Below are positions 1 to 11,350 of a DNA stretch of 35,082 bases, piece after piece (positions within the stretch are counted from its first letter, which is position 1; the number at the start of each line of letters is the position of its first letter). The DNA is taken from NCBI GenBank assembly GCA_003427395.1, contig BFEA01000004.1, positions 541,503 to 576,584 of the forward strand. Direction: 5' to 3'. The translations under genes were made by a program, and so were the position numbers. The notes under the pieces are model-generated. The model was not told the origin of the DNA and ran no database searches. It worked only from the letters and a program-made list of their open reading frames with translations. Source of the stretch: Chara braunii. Lineage: Eukaryota; Streptophyta; Charophyceae; Charales; Characeae.

Positions 1-3
1 ATA

Positions 4-38
4 ATAAAATAAAATAAAATAAAATAAAATAAAATAAA
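4..38. repeat. (TAAAA)n pentanucleotide microsatellite
   Basis: Seven near-perfect TAAAA units open the window. It may continue beyond the left edge. Confidence 0.9.
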
Positions 39-40
39 TT

Positions 41-1690
41 GCAACGCTCTCCTTGAGCGTGGCAGCGGTGTGCAGCACGCGGCCTTCACTTAGGGTCTGG
101 GCACCGCTGCCCGCAACACTAATTAGTGGTCAGCCAATCAGGCTGATCTCACTAGAGAAAATGAGAGGCATAAGTAATCGAATTATATTGAAGGAACAGC
201 GGGGCTCGAAAGACCTTCGCTCATGGCTAATATCGCTGCACCGTCAGTTATTCATCAACAAATTTACGGCGGGGGCAAGACAGGAGTGCCCAATCAAGAT
301 TTTTCAGACTCTAACGTATTGCTAAAATTAATAAGTAAAATAATTAGCTTTCTCGACCAATTAGCAAAGGAATAACTTGCTGACTCTCAGAGGACACTCC
401 AAACCCCATTGATCTCTCGTGATTAGGCCCTTGACAATGCTATCCAATCACGGGGTTTCATGTTGAGATATTTCAAAATTTAACTGATGTATAAATGAGG
501 GAAATAAACAAATGAATAAACAAATAAATAAAGATCCTTGCAAAATCAACATGCAGCCTTATTACTGACCACTTAAACTTTCCCCCAATTAGAATACGGG
601 TCTCATTCCCCCAATACCTGATTTGTGTATGGGATAACCATCTGATTGACTCTGACCTGGTCTGCATCTGATCGACCACCTTTGCACGGTCACTCACCAC
701 CCCCGAAAGTAAGAGACAGTTGCCAGCTCTTATTGAGGCACCTGATAGACTGGTAAATCTGCACGACTGACTGCACAGCCAAGTCCTTGCCTAACTGATC
801 AACTGACAGTGAATGCTGGCGTCTATTCATCATATCGTCCGTTGTACTCCCGGCAGGTAACACCAGATTGTCGCCAGGCTGGTTGATCCGTGGGTGGCCA
901 TGTCAAAACTCCCGTCGCCTTTGCAACAGGCCTGTGGCAGTCTAGCACGTCGTCAAGTAGTACATGCCCGTCTGCCATTGGCTGCCTAGTAAGTCGATCT
1001 CTCTACCTGTTGCATAACCTCAATCGGAACTGAGCCCCCAAAAGTCAAACCTTCTTCACTCTTTGTACCGGCCAAGCGACAGTTTTCCTGTGTCGGCAAC
1101 TGGCTGTTGTGCCCCTCAACATGTGGCACCTGAGCACGCACGTACTCGTCTCTCTGAAAACGGGGAAGGTACTGCCTAAGTAGACCACGCCCAACGGTCC
1201 TACCGCTGTCGCTGAATCCAGGTCCGGTAGTCCCGCTGGAGGAACTGGTTTTTTGGGGTGATACTCTTGCTGGCTCTTAGGCCCATAGCAGAAATGTAGG
1301 CTTGGCGGGCACCTTCTGGTCTAGATCCAGGCCTGGCCAAAGTGCATACCGCCGCCATTTAGGCTGTTGGTGCTGACTCCAGGCCCGGTAGTGCTGCAAC
1401 TTTTCAACAGGCTATCCCAGTACAGGCCCGTTCCTACAGATGCGAGCACAATGGAATGCCACTTGATCCGGGTCCAGACCTCGCCAGTATGCGAAGGTCT
1501 GCGGCTCAAGGCCTCTTTTACTGAATCACTCTTTATTTATTACTATTATTTTTCGTTCAGGACTTGCGCGAACGCTTCACAAAAAAAAAAAAAAAAAAAA
1601 AATCAGCTGCACGTTTCGCTAATCCCACTCCGAATGGTTCAAGACGTCGAACCCTCCGACAACCACACCTTGACTTGGAGTCAAGTTCGA
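41..1690. other. Non-coding stretch with faint 160-bp periodicity
   Basis: I see no gene here. Open frames are short and show no recognisable protein. Between about 1210 and 1500 two diverged copies of one segment are visible: TCCAGGTCCGGTAGT near 1216 recurs as TCCAGGCCCGGTAGT near 1378, and the downstream GATCCAGGCCTGGCC (near 1326) is echoed by GATCCGGGTCCAG (near 1466). A related CAACAGGC segment occurs near 925 and 1408. This suggests an old, decayed tandem repeat of roughly 160 bp. A 20-odd base A run sits at about 1580. Confidence 0.5.
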
Positions 1691-1987
1691 ATAATAATAA
1701 TAGAGGAAAATTTGTCTGGCGCCCCTGTAATTTGCGTTATTTCGTGTGACGCCCCTCCGACGGCCGATTTACCCTGTCGCGCTCCTGGGCCAAAAAATAT
1801 TTTTGGCAGACCCTTCTCGGTAGTGACCGCAACTTTCCAGGACGCCCTTCATGGACTGACGGTCGGACCCTGTGTCATATGCCCTCATGACGGACAACCA
1901 TCTTTCTGCAATGCCCCCGCAACCGTGAGGCACCACAAATTCGCATTTCCATCAGGCTCTGTGTCATATCCTCCGTTGTCCTGCAAG

Positions 1988-2085
1988 TGTGTGTGTGTGT
2001 GTATATGTGTGTGAGAGAGTGAGAAAGAGAGAGAGAGAGAGTCTCTCTCTCTCTATCTCTCTCTCTCTCTCTCTCTCTCCCCCCC
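1988..2085. repeat. Compound microsatellite (GT)n-(GA)n-(CT)n
   Basis: A GT run grades into GA and then into a self-complementary CT run ending in a short C run. GA followed by CT can fold as a hairpin. Long open frames here (Arg-Glu or Ser-Leu repeats) are artefacts of the dinucleotide tract. Confidence 0.9.
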
Positions 2086-2253
2086 TGATTTTCATCCCAG
2101 GCTTCTTCTTTCCGGCTCTTGCACTCATGGAGGTTGTCGTCGCCCTCGTCGTTGACTCAGACTGTCCACCACTAACATCGTTTCGTTTGTCGGAAGAGAG
2201 AGTCGCTCTTGCATCTGGGAAAGCAGTAGAAGATGTGGCAGGTGTGGGCGACT

Positions 2254-2490
2254 TGGCAGCAGATGCCGTGACAGCAGCTGATGACGTGCCAGCAGATGAG
2301 CAAATGGCTTGGTAGCAAATGGACTGCTGGATTGGCAGCAGATAACGTGGCATAAGATGATGTGCCAGCAGATGAGCAAATGGCTTGGCAGCAAATGGAC
2401 TGGCAGAAGATGACGTGGCATAAGATGACGTAGCAGAAGATGACGGGGCAGCAGATAATATAGCAGCAAATGGCTTGGCAGCAAATGGTA
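2254..2490. repeat. Degenerate ~15-bp minisatellite (GGCAGCAGATGACGT-like)
   Basis: About fifteen imperfect units built on GGCAGCAGATGACGT and TGGCAGCAAATG, with a higher-order repeat: GATGAGCAAATGGCTTGG occurs near 2296 and again near 2371. The minus-strand Leu/His/Pro-rich frame over it is low-complexity and I do not call it a gene. Confidence 0.8.
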
Positions 2491-2495
2491 CCGGT

Positions 2496-2715
2496 AGGGG
2501 CATCTCAAAATTTTTTCTGTTGGCTTTTAATGGTCATCCGGTAGGGGCATCCTGCAAATTAGCGACCGGTACCGGTAGGGGCGTAATGAAAAGATTTGAG
2601 ACCCAAACGACGCCAGGGTTTTATGAAAAATTTGAACCCTACTCAGAGGGGCGCGACAGGGTAAATCGGCCGTCGGAGGGGCGTGATGCAAAATAACGCA
2701 AATTACAGGGGCGCC
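2496..2715. repeat. Spaced GGGGC iterations
   Basis: GGGGC(A/G) cores lie at 2497, 2544, 2578, 2648, 2678 and 2708, most followed within about ten bases by an AT-rich stretch such as GCAAAT or GAAAA. The last two spacings are exactly 30 bp. It is probably a decayed tandem repeat that now forms the inner part of the right foldback arm. Confidence 0.5.
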
Positions 2716-2749
2716 AGACAAATTTTTCCTAATAATTAACCATAATAGA

Positions 2750-3607
2750 AATAAAAAGATGAGATTAGACATGGTACATTTGAGGATGACCACTCTTACG
2801 AAAAGTGTAATCACTCCTCTCCGGTTGGACCGGCTACTCCCACTCAAACCGGTGTGGCAAATTGACACACCGCGGAGGGCCTGAATGTCGGACCCTCCGA
2901 CACCGCAAGGTTTTATACTAAATCTCGCGAGCGACGCCCATCCGATTTCCGCATCGAAAAGTTATGGGATGGCTACTAAGGGACTAGGAGTGTTGTCGCG
3001 TTGCTTGTTCAATGTTGTTTTGTATATGTGCCTGTGTAGGTATGTGTGTTTTATATTTATGTTCTTTATAGTGGTGTGTGCGTGGCGTGTGGGATGCGTC
3101 CTAGTCGACCGGCGACGAGTCGCGCTTGGGACCTCAACCCCCTAAGATGCCGGTTCGTGTGCGGGTTCGATAGAGACGTACTACCGCGTGTACCCCCTAT
3201 GCTACAGCGAACGAGAAACACCCTCGGCTGATCCACCTCTGCGATTGCAACTAATCAACTTTCATACTGTGGACTGGCAGCTCGACGGGGATACGCCCAC
3301 CGAAGGGAGGTGACAACTCCCGTAAGGTGAAGATAAGTAGTGCCTCGCGTAAGCCCTATCCTGTTGTAGGGGCTCGAGAGAGGTACGGCTGACGCACTTG
3401 GCCGGAGCGGCTTGCGGAAACTTCATGTATATTCGCGATGAGGATTTAGACCAACTCCTGCGTGACGCGGCCGAGAGGGTCCCGCGCTGCCCTGTGCGGT
3501 GCCGGACCGATGCACTCGACACCGCCTCTCCTTAAATCCCAAGGCCCTCACCCTAGGCCGGATCCAGGTCCAGTATACAAACCCATACCCACGCCTAGCC
3601 CCACATC
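2750..3607. other. No gene recognised; one weak tRNA-like B-box
   Basis: No convincing frame or exon. A GTGCGGGTTCGATAG string near 3160 resembles a tRNA B-box and TAGTCGACCGG near 3101 weakly resembles an A-box, but no cloverleaf pairing is apparent, so no RNA gene is called. Confidence 0.4.
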
Positions 3608-3850
3608 TAGGATTCAAGCCCACACACCTTTTATTGTTTTTGAACTTTTTGGAAATCTTAACATAAAAGGCCAAACCCAAAATTCAGGCCCAGTTTCAAA
3701 CCATAACCTTTGTTTTTTTTTTTCTTTCCGAAAATATACAGGCCCAATCCTTTTTTTTTCTAATCTTCTTGGAAATCTTCTGGCCCAGGCCCAAGCCTTT
3801 TTTTTTTTCTACTTTTTGGGAAATCTAAGGGGCAGGCCCAGGTGCAGATC
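3608..3850. repeat. Degenerate tandem repeat, ~55-65 bp unit
   Basis: About four units, each with a T run, a CTTTTTGGAAATCTT-like segment and a CAGGCCCA(A/G) block (near 3688, 3740, 3786 and 3834). The GGCCCA blocks resemble plant site-II promoter motifs but here are simply part of the repeat unit. Confidence 0.65.
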
Positions 3851-4889
3851 ACATTCAGGTGCAAGGAGGATACATTCACACAAGCATAAATTTTAAAGAA
3901 AACATAGGACAAGTTGAGTAGGAAGGAAAAATTCCTAGGCACCAAAGACACACTCTACACCAAATTAACCACTATTTCGATAAATGCAGTTTTTTTTTTT
4001 TTTTTTGTCCACCCCGCTCAAACGACCCCCTCTCCACCCTTTGATCAATTACCCCGATGTCCTACCTTAGTGTAGACCACCCAGGACCATCACTCATCAC
4101 CAACTCGGCTAGGTGACCTGCCCAGACAGCGGCTGCAGGCACCCGGGCTGAGCGGAGGCATCCCTACTTCCCCAGCCCTGGTTGAAGCGGACACTGTGCA
4201 AGCCCTGTTGCACAGGCACTTTGGGAGCTAGTTGTGAACGTGCGACTACAGGCCTTTCCTGTGGGGTTTCAGGCTCCCCTGTGTGTCCCCCAATCAGCAT
4301 TGTTGTTATGACCTGGGCCCCTGGGATATGAGTTGAACTATAGCCTAGATATCACGGGCAGTGTCTAATGGCCCCTCCCTAGCCAAGGTCTAACCTCAGC
4401 GATGCTGTTATTGTGGTCACGGTTATTCTGAAGATGATTTGATTGGACGCCAGTCCATTGGGATCCTCGCCTCTGTCATCAGTGGGGTCTACTGTCCAAT
4501 CATCCATTACCTCACCTCGGTCATGAGCTAGATCCATCTGTTGTTGTTACAGGGTTGTAAACGGACCTTAGTCTCCGTCATTAGCATGTATTAAGCCACC
4601 ATTCTTGTATTGGGATGGGACGCAAACAATCCTATCTCGGAGGATCCCCCTCAGACAGACCCTACTGCAGGTTCCTCAATGTTCTCCTCCACTAGAGCCT
4701 GTCTACCAACACCCGTCCTGCTGGGATCCTTAAGACAACCCCTGCTGTAGGTTCCTCCCCGACATCCTCCAGCAGAGCTCGTCCCAACCAGCCCACCCCC
4801 CAAACAGGACCCTATCACCATACCTAGGACCTTCCCCCCCCCAAAGCAGAGCCCTAATCCTACCTGCATCTGGGCTATAGCCATGGAAT
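3851..4889. other. No gene recognised
   Basis: Only short open frames without recognisable protein. A T run lies at about 3990-4006. The 4640-4860 segment shows a loosely repeated CTCCTC(C/G)A(C/G)(T/C)AGAG block near 4684 and 4756, spaced about 72 bp. Confidence 0.5.
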
Positions 4890-5207
4890 ATGCTCAACCC
4901 AGCCCAAGCAGATTTGAACCCACACCCTTGATGAGACAGATCCTAGCTCAAATCTACCGAGGACAAGTACATGGGGTGCCAAACTAGCACCACCAATCAT
5001 GCGTTGGGCAGACTGAGGGCCGACAGAATCGGACCTGCAACCTCCCCCTTGCAACGCCGGAGCTCTACCCACTGAGCTACCACGTACTTTCCTACCAGCT
5101 GGCTGTCTCGAAGGTAAGACACCAAGCATGCCAGACCTCCTGAGATGAACCCACGACCTCCTGAGTGCCGCTTGAGCACCTTACCAACTGAGTTACACAG
5201 TTAATAC
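4890..5207 (-). repeat. Cluster of three tRNA-like (SINE-head-like) sequences
   Basis: Read on the minus strand, three segments carry Pol III internal-promoter motifs. At about 5205-5130 there is TAACTCAGTTGG (A-box-like) then GTGGGTTCATC (B-box-like). At about 5090-5010 there is TAGCTCAGTGGGTAGAGC with a good GCTC/GAGC D-stem and a TTGCAA anticodon-loop-like string. At about 4935-4905 there is GTGGGTTCAAATCTG. T-stems do not pair well in any of them, so they are not called as functional tRNA genes. Tandem tRNA-derived SINE heads are the simplest reading. Confidence 0.6.
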
Positions 5208-6602
5208 AGTGTAGTCATCATTGTCACTAACCAACAATGACACACACAACTCCACGCTTCGTCTTGCCCCACGCCGGACTCGATCATCCAACTCTAGGTG
5301 CGACACCACCTGGCTCAGTCCTTTCGGCAAGACCATATTTTTCGACATGGTAATACAGAGCCTGCGACCAGCACAAGGTTATAGATAGCATCAAAAAAAT
5401 GAAGGAGGTGAAGGGTTGTCTGTACAAAGTGTGACGTGATGAAGGTGCAATGCCGATGGCTTGAAACGGCAAATAGATAACGTTTGGGAAATAGAAAGGA
5501 GGAAAGTTCAAAACTGGAGTGATTCTAGAACGCTAAACAAGCTCGACGATCAGCATGCTGGACAGGAGGAGTGCCTTCATGCACCTCAATTCGACCAACT
5601 CGCGTGCAACCTATCAAGTGGGGCAATAGGAGAAGGAAGACAAAGCAAATGCAAGAAAGGGGTAGACGAAAGAGTGGGAGCGAAAGACGAAGGGTAGGTG
5701 AGGAGTTGGCAAAATATAGCTTTAGTGTTTGCAAGCATGTGCATTACTGAAGTCTTGCACAAAGCAGGTTCGCATGAAATAATTGCCTTAGTGAGTGCCC
5801 AAGGCTGGGCATGCTTCATCCCATGCAAAACAAAGAAGTCGGAAGGTGTGCCAGCCTGGGCCTAAGATGTTGCATGAAAGAAATTATGTTGTCCCAACAT
5901 GCGCACCAGCCTGGTCTTGAGACTGAATTATGTAAACCAGTGAGATGCAAATATCAAAACTGGATGCAAAGTTCAAAAGTTTGTTCGAATACATCAGCCA
6001 GTGCGGTACAGACGTCGGACCATTATAGGGAAAAAGCACAAACTGTACTATTATCGTCGCCCAATCATCGCCCGAGCGTAGAACCCAAGCGTTATGTTCA
6101 ACTTACTCTTACATCACTAGTACACAGCCCCAGCCTTGCAGTCCGAAACTTGTCGCCACAAGTAAACAAAGCCGAAATGTCAAACGCTGGCCCTGCCGTT
6201 GATAAATTGAATCGGTGGTCGCACTTTCATTTCGCGCTTCCAGAATTCGAGGTGTCAGATTTTTTGAAAGTGTGCTTTAAGAAGTCAGATTTTCTTGCAT
6301 CACTTTTTTTTTCTAATGTAACACTCGATGTTACATTCAAGTATAACGCCGGGCATCATATTCAAATAGTACGGTTGGGCGTTACATCTGAACGTGGTAT
6401 GGGTAGAATATGTTGAAGAGCAGGGGACAGAAGGGGGTATACGTAGGGTTCAAAGGGGTTTACTTCGAAAGGCGTGCTTTGGATGTATTTTTCTAGTTTT
6501 TATTNTATCTTTGAATTAGTGAGGAATTCCAAAGTGATCCTCAGCCAAGACTTGTTTGCTTGGCTATTCTACGCAAGATATTTGTTTGGGTAAACTACAC
6601 GG
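5208..6602. other. No recognised gene; one 201-codon ATG frame at 5811-6416 (+)
   Basis: The only long frame runs from an ATG at 5811 to a stop after 6413. It has no recognisable domain, signal peptide or membrane segment, and its residue mix (many Cys, His, Ser, Asn) looks like translated non-coding DNA. It could be chance or an exon remnant. One unresolved base (n) lies near 6505. Short inverted GTAAC...GTTAC strings near 6318-6336 are noted without a call. Confidence 0.35.
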
Positions 6603-6767
6603 GAGTCACGAAAAGGAGTTATAATTGCACAAGGGCCCAAGATACAGTCTCGAATTGCAGTTCGGGCAATGTATACAACTCAGCTTTCTGGCCAGGTAGG
6701 GTGCCCGAAGTGCAATTGGAAACTGCATCTTGCCCCATACTGGAATGATAACTCGTTTTTGTGACTG
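6603..6767. repeat. Imperfect inverted repeat (hairpin), arms ~65-68 nt
   Basis: The left arm (about 6603-6670) and the reverse complement of the right arm (about 6700-6767) align over nearly 70 bases with roughly three quarters identity. Matched strings include AGTCAC, GAGTTAT, CAATTG/GAATTG and TTCGGGCA. The loop is about 30 nt. It could be a small foldback transposon or the source of a long hairpin RNA; nothing in the sequence decides. Confidence 0.6.
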
Positions 6768-8188
6768 TACTGAAGTTACACCTATTTGCTTTGTAGAACT
6801 TTGTGATTCTTTTCTTTTCAATTTTCAGCCTCACCAAACATTGCAACCAATTTACTGAATACAATCGCCAAGCATTACAAACAAATATAACATCTGCCAC
6901 AAGTTCGCTTCATGCACAACACTCGGGTGTTATTTTCAGGCGAAGACAGTATGGGCATGGCTACACGGGCTAGGATAATCCAGCAGCAGTATGTATGGTC
7001 TGGAACAGGGTGGCCATAATTTTGGCAATATGGGCGCAGCTACACGGGCGTAGTCGAGGGGGTGGAAGCGAACGAGAGATGTACACACACAGGACTCAAG
7101 AGAAGTTCAGAAACACTGAGTCCTCTGAGAGGACTGAAGAGACCGCAGCCACTCAAAGTGGAAACGAGCTGCCATATGAATACTGTTTGGAAAAGCTACG
7201 GCAGTGATCAGTTGGGGTCACGTTGCAACGGTGGAAAGAGGGCAACTTGAGATCATGGAGTGGTCCACCATGCACGGCTCATGGGACCTACAGCCAGCAG
7301 CAGATTTTTTTCTGATCCTTGCCCACCATCATCACTCGCCATCGTGGATCTGAATTGATATGGTCTTCAGGTGAGCTAGGAATTCGGGTAACAGTGGCCC
7401 ACCCAAGCTACTTGAAGAGGGACATGTACCAAAAGCTAAGTCTTAACAATGATCGGCGTTTCGTGAGGCGCTGGCAGGAGAGGATTTGTGGTTCTGTGTG
7501 AGACACTGGTCCCATTTGCCAGCTCGTGCAGCTCCGCACTAATGACCCTGGGACCACAAGGGAGTAGACATATAACGTGGGCCCATCTGAGTGTGCGCGA
7601 TGTGGGGTTGCGAGGGGACAGGCTGCTTATACCTTTTGGTCCTAAGTGTCTAATCAAACGTATTGGGGCTTATTAGAGACCCCTGGGCCCATCCAACGTA
7701 TGTCTATTTTGGCTAGCCCAACTCGAGTCGACTGTCTTGTAGTGAAAATTCCCGGATGCCTCTGACTCGAAGTCAACCCTGCGGACGCTGCTGCCCAATA
7801 CTCACGGCAAAACACAAGCCCTCCCTCACACTGAAGTGCAGTTTTGAGAAGGAAGATGTTTCACACAAAGCTATACCTGAATAGGAAAAAACGAGGAACA
7901 CGCACTTCCAACTATGGTAGGTCCCACTCATCCCCTCCCTTAACACGTACGTGCGAACACTGGGTTCCGATGGGATATACAAGCTTGGGAGGTTACCCCC
8001 ACCCTTTACAGGTGTGTGGCAACACTTGGGTCTGGCGGGATGATAAACTAGCATGCTTCTTGCACGGCAGCAGCAACCGATACTCTGCCTGCATTGGGAA
8101 GGACCCCTTGGAGCAGAGGAGGCCCCTGGTCATCGGCTGCGAGGACAGCCTCTTCACACATGGAACACGGAGGAACGACCAACCCCAG
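6768..8188. other. No gene recognised; one 24-bp dispersed direct repeat
   Basis: TATGGGC-(AT/GC)-GGCTACACGGGC-like segments near 6949 and 7029 form a direct repeat spaced about 80 bp. A donor-like TTCAG/GTGAGC lies near 7368 (+) but I could not pair it with a coding exon. All frames are short. Confidence 0.45.
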
Positions 8189-8189
8189 A

Positions 8190-8293
8190 CACAATGCACG
8201 AACGCTGTTCTGGCAGAAGACTAAGAGGAGGGCACCTCCTCCACAATGCACCAACGCTGTTCTGGCAGAAGACTACCGAGGAGGGCACCTCCT
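8190..8293. repeat. Two-copy tandem duplication, 51-53 bp unit
   Basis: Two adjacent copies share CACAATGCAC, AACGCTGTTCTGGCAGAAGA and GAGGGCACCTCCT, with two substitutions and a 2-bp length difference. The unit end GGAGG...CCTCC is itself a small inverted repeat. Confidence 0.85.
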
Positions 8294-9860
<1,567 letters not shown>

Positions 9861-9985
9861 TCGAGGAAAAGAGTACAGGAGGAACACGACGACGGAAGAA
9901 GACGGAGAAGCTAGCCGCGTGAAGGGAAAGAGTACAGGAATGTCAGGAACACGACGACAGAATACGAAGAAGCTAGCCGCATGAA
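9861..9985. repeat. Two-copy tandem duplication, ~62 bp, in the 3' flank
   Basis: Copies at 9861-9923 and 9924-9985 share AAAGAGTACAGGA, GGAACACGACGAC and GAAGCTAGCCGC(G/A)TGAAG. They lie 150-270 bp past the stop codon of the minus-strand gene and so may be in its 3' untranslated region. Confidence 0.8.
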
Positions 9986-10132
9986 GAAAAGGAAGAGGAC
10001 TCCTCCCAACGATCGACGTGAAGGGACTTCGAAGTCCAAGCGACAGCAGAGCGCAGGGCAGAGCGATAACGAGGAAGAAAGGTAGATTTCCTCCTTTCCC
10101 GCGCGAAAGACTTTGTCAAAACCAATTAACAA

Positions 10133-11107
10133 CTAAATGCCTGAACCATCTTGGTCGACGTCTAGTGGGCACCCATCATCGACGGTGGCTAGAGGGTCGT
10201 AAAAAGGCGAAGCGGGGTCCGTACAGCCCATGACCAAGTCCAGCTCACACTTCGCCCCTTGTTCGTGGTACAGTCCTCCCGGCATCAAGCACCTATCGGC
10301 TACATAGGAGGAGTCTGGGAAGATCGCCTGCTCGCAGGCGTCGTCATGAGACATCTCTTCAGCCAGTCCCGCGTTGAAAAAAGCCGCCGGCTTGTTTCTC
10401 CACTGCTGTGGGACCACCATCTGGATCTTGTACGGTCCATCCCACTCCTTCCCGTCCGTGAACGAGAATTCCAACGATAGCGCATGCCGCGGGACGTTGA
10501 TTTTGATACTGTAAAGGGGTTCACAGTCCGGACCCCTGTCCTTGCGTGTCATCGTCCTAGGCTGGCCGCCGCACATGATTGGGCTGTTAAACCCGCCGTT
10601 GAAGCCGATGCCGAACGACTCGCTTACAGTGAGTTGGCTCGCCGACGGGTTGAAGTAGACAGTCAAAGATTCCCCCGAGGCGGGAGCCTCTCCCGTCGCA
10701 CACTCCCAGTAGACGGGGAAGAGTCCCATCTCGAACTTGGACCAAGTTGGGAGAGTGTAGGTGGTGCCTCCTCCTGTCTGTGGAACCTGCGCCGTCTGCT
10801 CTCGCCAGCTTGGCGATGCCGTGCTGGTCGCCATCGCCGTCACGGCAACCATTCGGCGAAGATGTCGCCTACCGGTAGCCACGTGGCAGCTCGAATCCCG
10901 CCCGCTCGACAGCTTCGCGCCTAAAACGTCGCTAGCAGTGCCGTTGGAGGAGGAGCCCCACATCACCGCTTCCGTTCGTAGGCTTTCCCCACAAGTCCGG
11001 GTGGCGCGTCTTGAATGACAACCGAGCGCAGGGCCGCCCATGGTCTGACTGATAGACTCTAGCGTCGTTGCCGACGTCGAAGACGTTGTTGCGATAGGGA
11101 AAGCCAT
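10133..11107 (-). CDS. Predicted plastid protein with CBM25/53-like domain and GCTDP module
   Basis: A single-exon frame of 324 residues. ATG 11107 is chosen because it has A at -3 and G at +4, and the in-frame stop at 11149-11147 lies 39 bases before it with no other ATG between. Residues 1-100 are rich in Ser, Thr, Ala and Arg with few acidic residues, as in chloroplast transit peptides; VAVTAM at 87-92 is a plausible cleavage area. Residues about 147-232 follow the order of starch-binding CBM25/53 domains: LTVYFNP, then GFNGGFNSP, then INVPRHALSLEFSFTDG, then EWDGPY. Residues 294-313 read GCTDP-x4-YDP-x-ATVDDG-C, close to the GCTDP...NYDP.A..DDGSC module seen in many secreted or surface proteins, but lacking the usual Ser before the last Cys. 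Seven cysteines lie C-terminal to residue 178. I infer a plastid protein that binds starch or another glucan; no catalytic motif is visible. Local GC is higher than in the flanks. The ending QDGSGI at the stop is the least certain part, since a final intron cannot be excluded. Confidence 0.8.
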   Translation of the reverse strand: MAFPIATTSSTSATTLESISQTMGGPALGCHSRRATRTCGESLRTEAVMWGSSSNGTASDVLGAKLSSGRDSSCHVATGRRHLRRMVAVTAMATSTASPSWREQTAQVPQTGGGTTYTLPTWSKFEMGLFPVYWECATGEAPASGESLTVYFNPSASQLTVSESFGIGFNGGFNSPIMCGGQPRTMTRKDRGPDCEPLYSIKINVPRHALSLEFSFTDGKEWDGPYKIQMVVPQQWRNKPAAFFNAGLAEEMSHDDACEQAIFPDSSYVADRCLMPGGLYHEQGAKCELDLVMGCTDPASPFYDPLATVDDGCPLDVDQDGSGI

Positions 11108-11350
11108 GATGATGAAAGTCGCTAACACGCGGCGAAATGGAGGGGGTCAAGAGAGCGATCGACGGAGGGTCTTTTCTCGGCGTAGCGATGGCAAATCGAG
11201 CGCAGATGCCACGCCCCTCCACCCAGTTCCTCGGGATCGACGAGCCCAGAGAGCGAATCAGCACTTGGGCGCAGCAGAGATGATGGCGCCAGTTGCCATG
11301 CAATGAACGCTGTTCATTCGTTCCTGGGTCAGTGAGAGCGGCCGATCATG
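11108..11350 (-). promoter_or_regulatory. Probable 5'UTR and promoter region of the plastid-protein gene
   Basis: GC-rich and CpG-containing sequence directly upstream of ATG 11107, with a pyrimidine-rich leader (CTCTCTTGACCCCCTCC on the minus strand). No TATA box is seen in the 150 bases before the start, so a TATA-less promoter is likely. This is inferred from position and composition only. Confidence 0.35.

Larger units (their letters stand above)
1693..2745. mobile_element. Foldback-like element: inverted repeat arms 1693-1790 / 2652-2745
   Basis: The left arm (about 1693-1790, containing AAATTTGTCTGGCGCCCCTG) is repeated in inverse orientation at about 2652-2745. By eye the match continues for about 95 bases with only a few differences, through CCGACGGCCGATTTACCCTG. 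The interior holds a GT/GA/CT microsatellite, a 15-bp minisatellite and GGGGC-spaced repeats. No transposase frame is visible. This layout, long inverted arms around a tandem-repeat core, resembles foldback elements; the class is inferred, the inverted repeat is seen directly. Target-site duplications were not identified. Confidence 0.55.

Noticed and set aside
1964-2508. Minus-strand Leu/His/Pro or Ala/Ser-rich frames of 127 and 179 codons
   Set aside because: They are translations of the 15-bp minisatellite and the CT/GT microsatellite.
4988-5090. Functional tRNA-Ala gene
   Set aside because: D-arm and anticodon loop look right, but anticodon and T stems do not pair and no acceptor stem closes.
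5811-6416. 201-residue protein gene (+)
   Set aside because: It has an ATG but no domain, signal or plausible composition; kept only as a note in the gap entry.
8190-8293. CRISPR-like repeats
   Set aside because: Only two adjacent copies with no spacer structure; a plain tandem duplication.
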